NCBI RefSeq assembly: GCF_947179165.1
Contig: NC_077248.1
Coordinates: 7,871,256 to 7,935,255, forward strand
From: Solanum dulcamara
Lineage: Eukaryota; Streptophyta; Magnoliopsida; Solanales; Solanaceae
Length of the DNA: 64,000 nucleotides
Direction of reading: 5' to 3'
Positions 26,711-36,858 of this stretch are shown in pieces. The notes beneath the pieces were generated by a model. It was not told the origin of the DNA. It saw nothing but the letters and a program-made list of their open reading frames with translations, and ran no database searches. How positions within the stretch are numbered: position 1 is the stretch's first letter; the number at the start of each line of letters is the position of its first letter. The position numbers and the translations under genes are program-made.

Positions 26711-28980
26711 TGCTGACACCCAATTTTGACCCTCCACAATGCAAATTAGCTATCGAATTTTTTTAAATTTCGAACATTTTTGAAATAATTAACTTTTATA
26801 AAAAATAAATATTTTCATGTTATTCCTAACTACTTTTGTCTTTTTATATAATTTTAGGATAATATACATATTTTATATAACTATATCTTTAATTACTACT
26901 TATGTGATAATTTGAAAATCATCTCAAAAAAAGATTTTATTTGTAACTAAATGTTATGTTAATTAGGTTAGTTTAGTTATAGATTGTATTTTAGAATTAA
27001 TTGGTTTATGACTAAAAAAAATGCATTTCTCCCACATCGAAAATTCATTAAGGATTTGGGTTTTTGGAGCCTATATAAAGGCTCATTAAGAAGAGGGGAA
27101 GAGGTGAGAGGTTTTTTAGCCACCCCAAAGTTAGAAATCTTCTTTACTTGACTAGGATTTTGGACTCTTGTACTTAGACTAAAAGTTGTGAAAATTTCTA
27201 GCTTTCAATCTATATTTTTCTTCGAAGAAAATAAGAGATTGAAGTCAAAATTTAGGCTAAGAACAGAGTTCTTATAACGTCGAACCCACAAAGGTTCAAG
27301 TTTAAATTTTCAATTTTTCTTTTTGTGGATTGGAGTTCCGTCAAGCTCTTGGGTGGTGGTGAAATCGTCTTCCGCTCGCCGTCTTCAGTCTCGCTGCCCG
27401 GAAAGAGGTAAAAAAAAATCAATTTTATTTTATTTAATTATTTCATGTTTTATATTTAATTGATTCGTAATCTTGTTTTTTCTAGTTTGCATGTATTAAG
27501 AATAATTAGATTAATGATAGAAATAGCTTATAGTTAGCATGTGTTAGGATTAATTAGCTAGTATGTGTTAGGATTATTTAATGAAAAGATCTTAGTTTTG
27601 TTAATTATTTTTTTCAAGTAGTTTTCTTTGACAATATAGATTTTCATATTTTTTAATTTCTTCTTTTAACATGATTTAGATAACAAAAATATTCTTAAGT
27701 TATTATTTAGTTAGAACTTTCATGGCATAATTAATTTAATTCGTTTTAAAAAAATTTGAGTTAGTATAGCGTATATATTAATTTCGTGTCCTTTAGTTAC
27801 TTGAATATATTTTTTCTTTCCTTTCCTTTGTCTACGTATATATATGTTGTTAGTCACCTCTAGGATGCCCATCAATTTGATACCTTAAAATATCATGATA
27901 TATTCCTTGGTTTATCTTAAAATTAGTAAATGCTTATGTAATTTTATTTTGGTGCATGTGATATAAATTCGAGTCCATATTTGGACTCCATCCTTGCATA
28001 TCATTGAGTTTTGAGTCTTCCATAATCTTGCTTAAATTGTTGAAAAGTTGATACATGGAAAGGAAGTTAATATTCATGGTTTGAATATCGATATTGGGTT
28101 GTATACACGGAATACAGGTGGAAAATAGTGTTGTATACACTGATATACATTATATATATACACAGTCTGATATGCAAGAAAATAATGTTATATACACTCT
28201 ATATAAGTGTATATACAGTATGATATACAACAGATACATGAAACAAATAGATGGTATACAGTGTGTATACATTTTGATAAACAAAAATAATATTGTATAC
28301 ACTGTATACAGTATATATATAGTCCAATATACAACGTATATATACCTGTGATATACAGTGGAAATGGACTTAAGGCCTAAAATGCAGATGACCCAACAAC
28401 TTAGTCCAGACATACAGAAACTAAGTGTTGGACCATATTTTTAGATGTTATTTATTATTTATTTATATTGATTCGGATTGTAATAATTTATTTACTTATG
28501 TTATTTATGCTTGCTTAGATATTAATTTTAATTTGTTTTAATTTAATTAGATCCCCTAAAGATAAACCAATTCATGTTAATTTATTCTTTAAATAATTTT
28601 CTACCTTATTTAGTCATTTGATAAACTTTTACTTTTTTATATACATGTATATTATTTTCAATGTTTAAGTTTGATCATTTTTAAAACAATAATTTTGAAG
28701 TCTTCATTTTCTTTTAAATTAATATTTTTGAACGTTAGTCAAATAATTTTTCAAATCGTCGGATAACCGCACATTAGCGGCTACTTTGAATATTAGCACT
28801 TTCTCAAAGTGAAAATAAGAACCTCTTACCCATTTTTTCTAATTTTAAGACTTAAATCTGTTAGGGTCTTTAAAATTTTCTTGATTTTCCTTTAAAATTA
28901 AGTGGCGACTCTCTTTTCTAAAATTTATTTTTTCTCTAAAAGTTTAAATTAATTTTAAACCTTCTTTTTCCAACATAACA
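26711..28980 (+). mobile_element. LTR-like insertion, copy 1, in the outer 5' LTR
   Basis: It begins TGCTGACACCCAATTTTGAC and ends CCAACATAACA, and interrupts the outer copia's 5' LTR (which resumes at 28981). The flanks TCTAC and TTCAG are at best a decayed duplication of TCCAC, as found at the uninterrupted site near 7595. A TATA box (CCTATATAAAGG, 27080-27091) with downstream leader-like sequence fits an LTR. The same element occurs inverted at 36859-40085. The TGTTGACACCCAATTTTG-like start recalls Tat-lineage gypsy LTRs, but this is not proven. Confidence 0.75.
28085..28355. repeat. GTATAC/TATATACA-rich repeat array
   Basis: Irregular units containing TATACACTGTATACAG, TATATACAG and TGATATACA palindromic words. 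The array is shared with copy 2 (37497-37750), where it is also variable. It gives spurious open frames on both strands. Confidence 0.8.
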
Positions 28981-30162
28981 TTCAGTCCAAGGAGGAGAAC
29001 CAAAACATTTTTGGTCATTAAGGAGTGTTTAATGGTGACAATGAAGGAGCAATAAAAGAGAATAATGACTGGAACGTTTTTGCTCTAATAAAGGCAAAAC
29101 GTTTTTTGCCTTCATTGATATATTTAAAAAATATTTCATTCCATTAAGAAGACCAATAAATATTATTTTTACCTCTTCTATAATATATTTCGTTTCTAAC
29201 TCTGGTCAATTAGTCAGGCATAACAGAGACCGCAGATTTATTAACAGAGGCTTCCAATTACGTTATTAATTTGCAAAAGAATAAATTAACCATATCGTAA
29301 TAAATTATAAATTATTTCACTAAAAATATGTAATTGCACTCCTTGATTTAATTTCAAAATCCACCATTACATCTTATTTAACTCCCCGCGTTAGAATTAC
29401 CGACATCAGTCAATTAAATTAAATTTTCTGTAGATTTAATTTATTGACTAAATTAATCCTTTATTATTTCACTTAACTTGTTTCACGTGTCGGATAAAAT
29501 CCACCTGCAGGGTTTCACATGAAAACTTATAAGTAACCATAAAGGGATGTCTTCAACTCGGGACCGAGACACAATTCTATCAACTAATTATTATTTCATT
29601 ATTGTAATTTGTCATTATCTAATATACTAGGATTTTATTGGCTCATTGAAAAAGTCTCACCTTTTAATATATCAAAATAATAAATCAAATCACTAGATCA
29701 TAATAATTATATAAAGATTAAGAGTATAAGTATATGTAATGGACTAGAGAATTTATTTCATAAATATTCAGAACATAAATAAATATCTCTAAATTGGCTC
29801 ATTCAATACATGCCTAATGTACTAGCACAAGAAATTGGAATTTAATCATTCCCATAATTAAGATCAAATTTAATTTAATCTTGTGCTACGATCAACAAAA
29901 TATTTGTCCTACTTCATCTTTGATCGTGAACATAAATTTATAACTTATATGAAACGATAATTTTAATCTTCCGTGTATGAGTTAAAATACTCTATAAACA
30001 AAGTCGCCTACTATTTAACTAATGGACATAGATATATACACAATGATCTATTTAAATATTTAAATCAAGTCTTTATTATTAAAACATAAATAGTCTTTAC
30101 AAGGAATTAAATAAAAATACTAGAACACAATTACATGGTTAATAGTATATCCTAACACTTAT

Positions 30163-30692
30163 TTGTTTCTTTATAGAAAAATTATACGATGCAATAAAAT
30201 TATGAGCATAGTGCAAGTTCAAATTTAATAGCATACACTTCATATAGTATGTTTTTATATTCAAGTCTAAAATATAAATATATTTCATAACATAGTGATA
30301 TAAGTGATTTTAGGTTGAGATGGTTAATCGTATCTTCGTGTTTCATTTTTATTTATTGTTATTATTTACCATGGATATTATTTCTCTAAGCTATTTTATT
30401 CCAACAGAAAAAATTGTATTTAACTTGTGTTTGTTAGATTTTGTGAAAGAACAGATATGGGAGATGCTTAGAAGGAAAATAAATGCCTTTATCGTTAATG
30501 AGAAGGCATTTTAAAATTATTTAATTAACATCAAAAAAAAATTGAGTAGAAACAAAATTAGTTTTGATTAAATTCTTTTTACAAATTAAATTAGGGGGAA
30601 AAAATTAACTATACAGTATAAGGACCCAAATTACTCATATAGCATTAATTTGACTTTTCACCAACATAACAATAGAATTTTTACAAAAACAA
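30163..30692. other. AT-rich host spacer between two copia insertions
   Basis: Unique-looking AT-rich sequence between the CTTAT duplication of the nest and the AACAG duplication of the young copia. The open frame at 30320-30514 has no recognisable family and looks like chance. Confidence 0.5.
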
Positions 30693-30725
30693 AACAGTGT
30701 TAAATTGTATATGGATGTCCTTGTC

Positions 30726-30767
30726 CCAAGTGGGGCCCACTAAAAAGTGGGCAATTTGCCCACTTGG
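30726..30767. promoter_or_regulatory. Nested hairpin in LTR U3 upstream of the TATA box
   Basis: CCAAGTGGG (30726-30734) pairs with CCCACTTGG (30759-30767). Inside, GCCCACT (30735-30741) pairs with AGTGGGC (30746-30752) around an AAAA loop. The arrangement lies about 40 bp upstream of the TATA palindrome; a role in LTR transcription is inference. One loop base (A/G) is among the three LTR differences. Confidence 0.6.
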
Positions 30768-30805
30768 TATTCATTTTTCTTTGTCCCACTATCTTTCTCT
30801 TTCTG

Positions 30806-30819
30806 CCTATATATAGGCA
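30806..30819 (+). promoter_or_regulatory. LTR TATA box within a 14-bp palindrome
   Basis: GCCTATATATAGGC reads the same on both strands and sits where an LTR promoter is expected. The same site is present in the 3' LTR near 36028. Confidence 0.7.
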
Positions 30820-30940
30820 TAGACATAGATACAAAAAATTAGATCATACGAGAGAACATACATACTTTCACTTCTGTTTCTCCTTTCTTCCTTCATATTC
30901 TCTCTGTCTCACTTGATATATTTAGTTTATATTTATAACA

Positions 30941-30958
30941 CGTTATCAGCACGAGGCT
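30941..30958 (+). other. Primer-binding-site-like sequence of the young copia
   Basis: CGTTATCAGCACGAGGCT begins directly after the 5' LTR. The position and the TATCAGCACGA core fit a tRNA primer site; I cannot name the tRNA with certainty. Confidence 0.6.
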
Positions 30959-31018
30959 CTGCTATTTATTCAAGGTAATAAAAGTAGTAAGAGTTTTATT
31001 TAAATTTATTTTCATACA

Positions 31019-32011
31019 ATGGCAAATATTTCAAAAATTGAATTTACTGCTTTTGATATCTCTGGAAAAGGCTACTCATCATGGGCACTTGATGCCGAAA
31101 TTCATTTAGAATCAATGGGTCTGGCAGACACCATTAAAGATGACAATATGGCATCCAATCAAGACCGTGCTAAAACCATGATATTTCTCCGTCACCATCT
31201 TGACGAGGGCTAAAATTACAATATCTCACATTAAAAGACCCCCTTAAATTGTGGAAAAATTTAAAAGAAAGATAGGACCACCTGAAGTTGGTCATGCTTC
31301 CACAAGCTCGTCATGATTGGCTAAATCTGAGATTAATGGATTTTAAAAATATAACTGAATATAATTCTGCTCTATTTAGAATTATAGCTCAGTTAAATTT
31401 ATGCGGAGAAGAGATCACTGAGCAGGATAAACTGAAAAAAACATACTCCACATTTCCACCCGCGAATATGCTCCTACAGCAGCAATATCGCGAAAAAGAA
31501 TTTAAAAAATATTCTGAATTACTTTCTCACCTTCTTATTGCTGAAAGACATAATGAACTATTAATGAAAAATCATGATAGTCGGCCAGTTGGTTCTTTGC
31601 CACTCCCTAAAAGTGAATCAGGTAAATTCTAACCAACGAGAAAGAGGTCATGGCCCCAGTCGTGGTCGTGGTCGTGGTCGTGGTCAAAGAAGAAATTTTA
31701 ATCATGATTCTCGGCTGGCACCGAGAAATAACCAACAATATAAATGGCAGGGTAAAAAGCCAGAAGCTTTACCGAAAAATAATTCAGAAACAATATGTCA
31801 TAGATGTGGAGGTGTGGGGCACTGATCGCGAATTTGCCGGTCATCAAAGCTCCTTGTTCAGCTATATCAGGCATCTCTGAAAAAGACAGAAAATAATCCA
31901 GAGACAAATTTTATCTCTGAAAATAATATTGAGCCCATGCATTTGGATGTAGCTGATTTCTTTAATTTTCTAGACGAAAATATGAATATTGACAAGACTA
32001 ATAATATGTAA
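31019..32011 (+). pseudogene. gag of the young copia, interrupted
   Basis: It starts at the ATG at 31019 (MANISKIEF). The frame stops at 31211-31213, where a 1-bp deletion seems to shift it; gag sequence resumes in another frame (31288-31632, QARHDWLNLRL) and shifts again near 31600-31630 into an Arg/Gly-rich stretch. The zinc knuckle CHRCGGVGH is cut by TGA at 31823-31825, then continues with SRIC. Gag-like sequence runs to a stop near 32009-32011. This is the nucleocapsid protein of the element, which would package its RNA; this copy cannot make it whole. Confidence 0.88.
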
Positions 32012-32129
32012 ATATTTTTATTTTTATCTGTATTAAATATGATGTTTGTATTTTCCTAGTCAATGTAAATAAATAAAATTTTTGTAATATACCATGTGTT
32101 AATACTTATTTTATTTCTTATTGAAAAAA

Positions 32130-35100
32130 ATATGGAAATGCCTCAAATCTTGTTTGGATCATTGATAAATCACAAGGATATTTGTGTAATTGATAGTGGA
32201 ACAACCCATGCTATATTTAAAGACAAGAAATATTTTTTCAATTTGCTTAAAAGAAAAGCTAATGTTAATACAATATCTGGTAATTCAAAAATCATAGAAG
32301 GCTCCGAAAGAGCTACTATAATTTTACCTAAGGGGACAAAATTTGTTATAGAAGATGCACTATTTTCTTCTAAATCTCCAAGAAACTTGTTAAGTTTTAA
32401 AGATATTCGCAGAAAGGGATATCATGTTGAGACACTAAATGAAATGAATATTGAATATCTTGGTATAACCAAGAGTGTCTCAGGCCAGAAATATATTTTG
32501 GAAAAATTACCAACTCTATCATCTGGCTTATATTATGCAAAAATTAGTGCAATTGAAGCACATATGATCGTAAACCAGAAGTTTACCGATCCAAATACAT
32601 TTGTGCTATGGCATGATCGAATAGGTCATCCTGGATCAATAATGATGAGACGAATTCTTGAAAATTCAACTGGACATCCGTTAAAGAACCAGAAGATTCT
32701 TACAAATGATGAATTTTCATGTGCTGTTTGTTATCAAGGCAAATTAATTGCCAGACCATCGACCCTGAAGGTCGGCATCGAATCCCCTGGATTTTTAGAG
32801 CGTATACATGGAGATATATGTGGCCCTATTCATCCACCTAGTGGGTTGTTTAGATATTTTATGGTTCTAATAGATGCATCATCTAGATGGTCTCATGTGT
32901 GCCTGTTATCATCTCGCAACCTGGCGTTTCCAAAGTTGTTAGCACAAATAATAAGATTGAGAGCGCAATTCCTAGATTATCCAATTAAGGTCATTCGCCT
33001 TGATAATGCTGGAGAATTTACATCCCAAGCATTTAATGATTATTGCTTATCAATTGGGATAAAAATTAAACATCATGTTGCTCATGTTCATACTCAAAAT
33101 GGCCTTGCAGAGTCATTTATAAAGCGCCTACAATTGATAGCAAGACCTCTACTAATGAAAATAAAATTGTCCATTACTGTTTGGGGTCATGCTATCTTAC
33201 ATGCAACAGCACTTGTACGTCTCAGACCAACACATTATAATAAATACTCTCCGTCGCAATTAGTATTTGGTCATGAACCAAATATAGCCCATTTAAGAAA
33301 TTTTGGTTGTACGGTATACGTGTCTGTAGCACCACCACAACGTACAAAAATGGGCCCTCAACGAAGGTTGGGCATATATGTTGGGTTTGACTCACCCTCC
33401 ATAATTCGATATCTTGAACCGTTGACTGGAGACTTATTCACTGCTCGATTTGCAGATTATCGGTTTGATGAAATAATTTTCCCGCCATTAGGGGGAGAGA
33501 AAAAGGAAACCGAAAAAGAAAAAGAAATTATGTGGAAAGTTTCATCACTATCACATTTTGATCCACGTACCCGCACATGTGAACAGGAGGTCCAGAAGAT
33601 CATTCACTTGCAGAAAATAGCAAATCAAATGCCAGATGCATTTACTGATTTGAAACGGATAACTAAGTCACATATCCCTGCAGTGAATGTACCTATCCGG
33701 ACTGATGTCCCAAAAGGACCATCTACAAGTATCATAGCTTCTGAATTCCAAACACGCCAGAAGCATGGTAGACCGTTGGGTTCAAAGGATAAAAATCCTA
33801 GAAAGAGAAGCGTGAGAAATAATAAAGATGATACTACAATAGAACCTCCTGAAGAAGGTCAAGATTTGAGTAATCTTGATATTCCTGAAGAAATCAGTGA
33901 ACCCGAGACTCAAGTAAATGAAGAACTTTCAATAAATTTTTTCGGTGATGAGATAAATTTAGATCGATCTAAAATCACGGTTGATAATGTTTTTGCATAT
34001 AATGTTGCACTTAACCCCATGCAAGATAGTGAAAGTCTTGAGCCTAAATCTGTCGAAGAATGTCGACGTAGATGTGATTGGCCAGAATGGCAAAAGGCAA
34101 TTCAATCAGAATTAGACTCACTTGCTAAACGTGAGGATTTTGGACCAGTAGTCCAAACCCCTGAAGGTGTAAAACCAGTTGGTTACAAATGGGTTTTTGT
34201 GTGAAAACGAAATGAGAAAAATAAAAATTGTAAGATACAAGGCACGCCTTGTTGCACAAGGATTCTCTCAAAGACCCGGAGTCAACTATGAAGAAACATA
34301 TTCACCCGTTATGGATGGAATAACATTTCGATATCTCATCAGTCTAGCTGTACATAAAAATCTTGAAATACATCTAATGGATGTAGTTACAGCTTACCTT
34401 TATGGTTCACTTGATAATGAAATTTACATGAAAATCCCAGAAGGATTAAAATTGCCTGAAGCATGTAAAAAGTCTCTGAAAATGTACTCAATAAAACTAC
34501 AAAGATCATTATATGGTCTAAAACAATCAGGGCGTATGTGGTATAATCGCCTTAGTAAGTACTTAATAAATGAAGGTTATATAAATGATGTCATTTGTCC
34601 ATGTGTTTTTATTAAGAAAACGGAATCGGAGTTTGTTATACTGGCCGTTTATGTTGATGACATAAATCTCATTGGAACCCCTGAAGAGGTCCAAAAGGCG
34701 ATTGAATATCTAAAGAAAGAATTTGAAATGAAAGACCTTGGAAAGACAAAACTTTGTCTAGGTCTGCAAATTGAACATTTAGCAGACGGAGTTTTTGTCC
34801 ATCAATCTGCCTACACTGAGAAAATCTTAAAAAGATTTTACATGGACAAAGCACATCCATTAAGTACTCCAATGGTTGTTCGATCACTTGAAGTGGAAAA
34901 AGATCAATTTCGACCTTCATGAGAGGATGAAGAAATTCTTGGTCCTGAAGTTCCATATCTCAGTGCTATTGGTGCACTTATGTATCTTGCTAACGCAACT
35001 AGGCCTGATATAACAGTTTCTGTTAATTTGCTAGCAAGGTATAGTTCTTCCCCAGCGCGAAGGCATTGGAACGGTATCAAACATATTTTGCGATACCTGA

Positions 35101-35651
35101 AGGGTACTATTGATATGGGTTTGTTTTATACTAACAAAGGTTGCGCAGACCTTATTGGTTATGCAGATGCAGATTATTTATCATACCCACATAAAGCTCG
35201 ATCTCAGACAGACTATCTATTTACACACGGAGGAACTGCTATATCATGGCGATCTACAAAGCAGTCCATTATTGTTACTTCTTCAAATCATGCTGAAATA
35301 ATAGTAATTCATGAAGCAAGTAGAGAATGTGTGTGGTTGAGATCGATGATACAGTTCATCAAAGAAAGATGCGGTCTGGAAAATAATGTTAAAATACCCA
35401 CAATTATATTCGAAGACACTACCGCGTGCATAACTCAATTAAAATGTGGCTTCATAAAAGGAGACAGAACGAAACATATTTCACCAAAATTATTCTTCAC
35501 ACATGATCTGCAAAAAAATGGTGATATTGATGTACAATAAGTTCATTCAAGTGATAATCTTGCAGATTTATTCACAAAGGCATTACCAACATCAACTTTT
35601 GAGAAACTAAGGTATAAGGTTGGAATGCGTCGTCTCCAAAATATCAAATGA
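32130..35651 (+). pseudogene. pol of the young copia, interrupted
   Basis: Order: protease DSGTTH (about 32192), pre-integrase WHDRIGH (about 32608), integrase with Asp/Asp/Glu residues in HGDICGP, RLDNAGEF and GLAESF (32800-33130), reverse transcriptase RYKARLVAQGFSQ to YVDD (34230-34660), RNase H with YADADY (about 35160), and the C-terminal SSDNLADLFTKALP to the stop at 35649-35651. The frame is open for 700 codons (32096-34204). Lesions: TGA at 34202-34204, a frameshift between about 34205 and 34232, TGA at 34920-34922 and TAA at 35538-35540. Two of the three stops look like C-to-T changes (CGA to TGA, CAA to TAA). Confidence 0.92.
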
Positions 35652-35685
35652 AGTTTTCATCAGGGGGAATAAAATACGCGTTGCA

Positions 35686-35845
35686 CTCTTTTTTTCCTTA
35701 ACCAAGGTTTTGTCCCACTGGGTTTTCCTTGTAAGGTTTTTAATGAGGCAGCATTCAAGGCGTATTACCATATGTGTGTACTCTTTTTCCCTCACTAGGC
35801 TTTTTCCCACTGGGTTTTTCCTAAGTAAGATTTTAGCGAGGCACA
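35686..35845 (+). repeat. Duplicated motif upstream of the purine tract
   Basis: Two diverged copies, about 93 bp apart, each read CTCTTTTT..., then TCCCACTGGGTTTT, then a TAAG..TTTTA..GAGGCA block (35686-35751, 35780-35843). They lie in the 3' untranslated part of the copia between RNase H and the 3' LTR. Similar repeated blocks occur in related plant copias; the role is unknown. Confidence 0.7.
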
Positions 35846-35919
35846 ACATCTATTGAGGTTCAGAATAACTATTTATATTTCTTTATTTTCTAGAATATTT
35901 TTAGACATCCAAGGGGGAG

Positions 35920-36162
35920 TGTTAAATTGTATATGGATGTCCTTGTCCCAAGTGGGGCCCACTGAAAAGTGGGCAATTTGCCCACTTGGTATTCATTTTT
36001 TTTTGTCCCACTATCTTTCTCTTTCTGCCTATATATAGGCATAGACATAGATACAAAAAATTAGATCATACGAGAGAACATACATACTTTCACTTCTGTT
36101 TCTCCTTTCTTCCTTCATATTCTCCCTGTCTCACTTGATATATTTAGTTTATATTTATAACA
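35920..36162 (+). repeat. 3' LTR of the young copia
   Basis: 243 bp, three substitutions from the 5' LTR. It is preceded by the purine tract AAGGGGGAG and followed by AACAG. Confidence 0.97.
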
Positions 36163-36167
36163 AACAG

Positions 36168-36858
36168 AACTTTTTTAAAAAATCCAAAATTATAATAAAG
36201 GAATTAGAAAAACACACGTTTTTATTACTAAAAAATCTCGCTTTTTTATCTTCTTCCTAAAATATTTCCCCTCAATATTTGTACTTCCTGATCTATCTCT
36301 TCTTTTTTTTAATTTTCTTCCTCAAATATCTCCCATCAATTTTTTTTGTACAATTTTCTTCATAAATTACTTTACTAATTTAATTAAATTGAATAAGCAG
36401 ATTCTTTGTTTCTCTCACCATCCTTTTTTTTCTAAAATCTTTCTCTCTTCACTCGTCTCTTTCTCCTTTTTATTTTTTTACTATTTTTACCCCATTTTAT
36501 TTTCCAATTTTTTTTAAATTTCTCTCTTTGTTATTTTTAAAAATTATTTCTTACACAATTGTAGGTTGAAATATATAATCAAAAATTAACCTTATTATCA
36601 AGTATGAATTATTATTTTTTAATTTATTTGGTTACAATTTGGTGTAATTCATTCATTATGGTAAAATTGACTTAAATTAATTTTAACTTTGACATCAAGG
36701 TTAAACCATATTGTACACCATGCAAATTAATTTGATGAAACTAAAAATTGGTACATACTTGCTTAGATTATGGTTTTACCAACATATGACTAAAATCAAC
36801 TTTACCATCAATAAATCAATATCTTTTATAGTTCTAAACCAACATATCATTAAAAAAT
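36168..36858. other. AT-rich host spacer
   Basis: No gene is seen; pyrimidine-rich (TTTCTCTC) stretches occur around 36230-36530. The last part (36670-36847) resembles 40327-40545 beyond the next element, giving a pair of diverged direct repeats. Confidence 0.5.

Larger units (their letters stand above)
7333..30157 (-). mobile_element. Outer Ty1/copia retrotransposon, interrupted by nested insertions
   Basis: The element starts TGTTAG at 7333 and ends CTAACA at 30157. It is flanked by the perfect 5-bp duplication CTTAT (7328-7332 and 30158-30162). Pol domains read on the - strand, so the 5' LTR is on the right (26440-30157) and the 3' LTR on the left (7333-21334). Without later insertions both LTRs are about 1.45 kb, which supports the pairing. 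A purine tract (AAGTGGGAGAT, 21345-21335) adjoins the 3' LTR, and a degenerate primer-binding site (TTGTATCACGAGACC, within 26421-26438) adjoins the 5' LTR. The internal region is about 5.1 kb. Confidence 0.93.
26440..30157 (-). repeat. 5' LTR of the outer copia, interrupted
   Basis: It runs 26440-26710 and 28981-30157, split by a 2.27-kb LTR-like insertion. It begins TGTTAGATTATG, matches the left LTR throughout, and ends TATATCCTAACA directly before the CTTAT duplication. Confidence 0.9.
30698..30940 (+). repeat. 5' LTR of the young copia
   Basis: 243 bp, TG...CA. It contains a palindromic TATA region (GCCTATATATAGGC, 30806-30819) and a nested hairpin in U3 (30726-30767). Confidence 0.97.
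30698..36162 (+). mobile_element. Young Ty1/copia retrotransposon, nearly identical LTRs
   Basis: 5465 bp with 243-bp LTRs at both ends (TGTTAAATT...TTATAACA) and the perfect duplication AACAG (30693-30697, 36163-36167). The LTRs differ at three positions (A/G, C/T, T/C), about 1.2%. A PBS-like site (CGTTATCAGCACGAGG, 30941) follows the 5' LTR and a purine tract (AAGGGGGAG, 35911-35919) precedes the 3' LTR. Gag and pol are recognisable in order (gag, protease, integrase, RT, RNase H), which defines copia, but stops and frameshifts interrupt them. Confidence 0.97.

Noticed and set aside
28085..28355. CRISPR-like or regular repeat array
   Set aside because: Units are irregular, have no constant-length spacers, and the genome is a plant; it is an AT-rich simple array.
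28094..28413. Open frames of 85-87 codons on both strands
   Set aside because: They follow the TATACA repeat array, are Tyr/Ile-rich by composition only, and recur in the inverted copy at 37542-37918.
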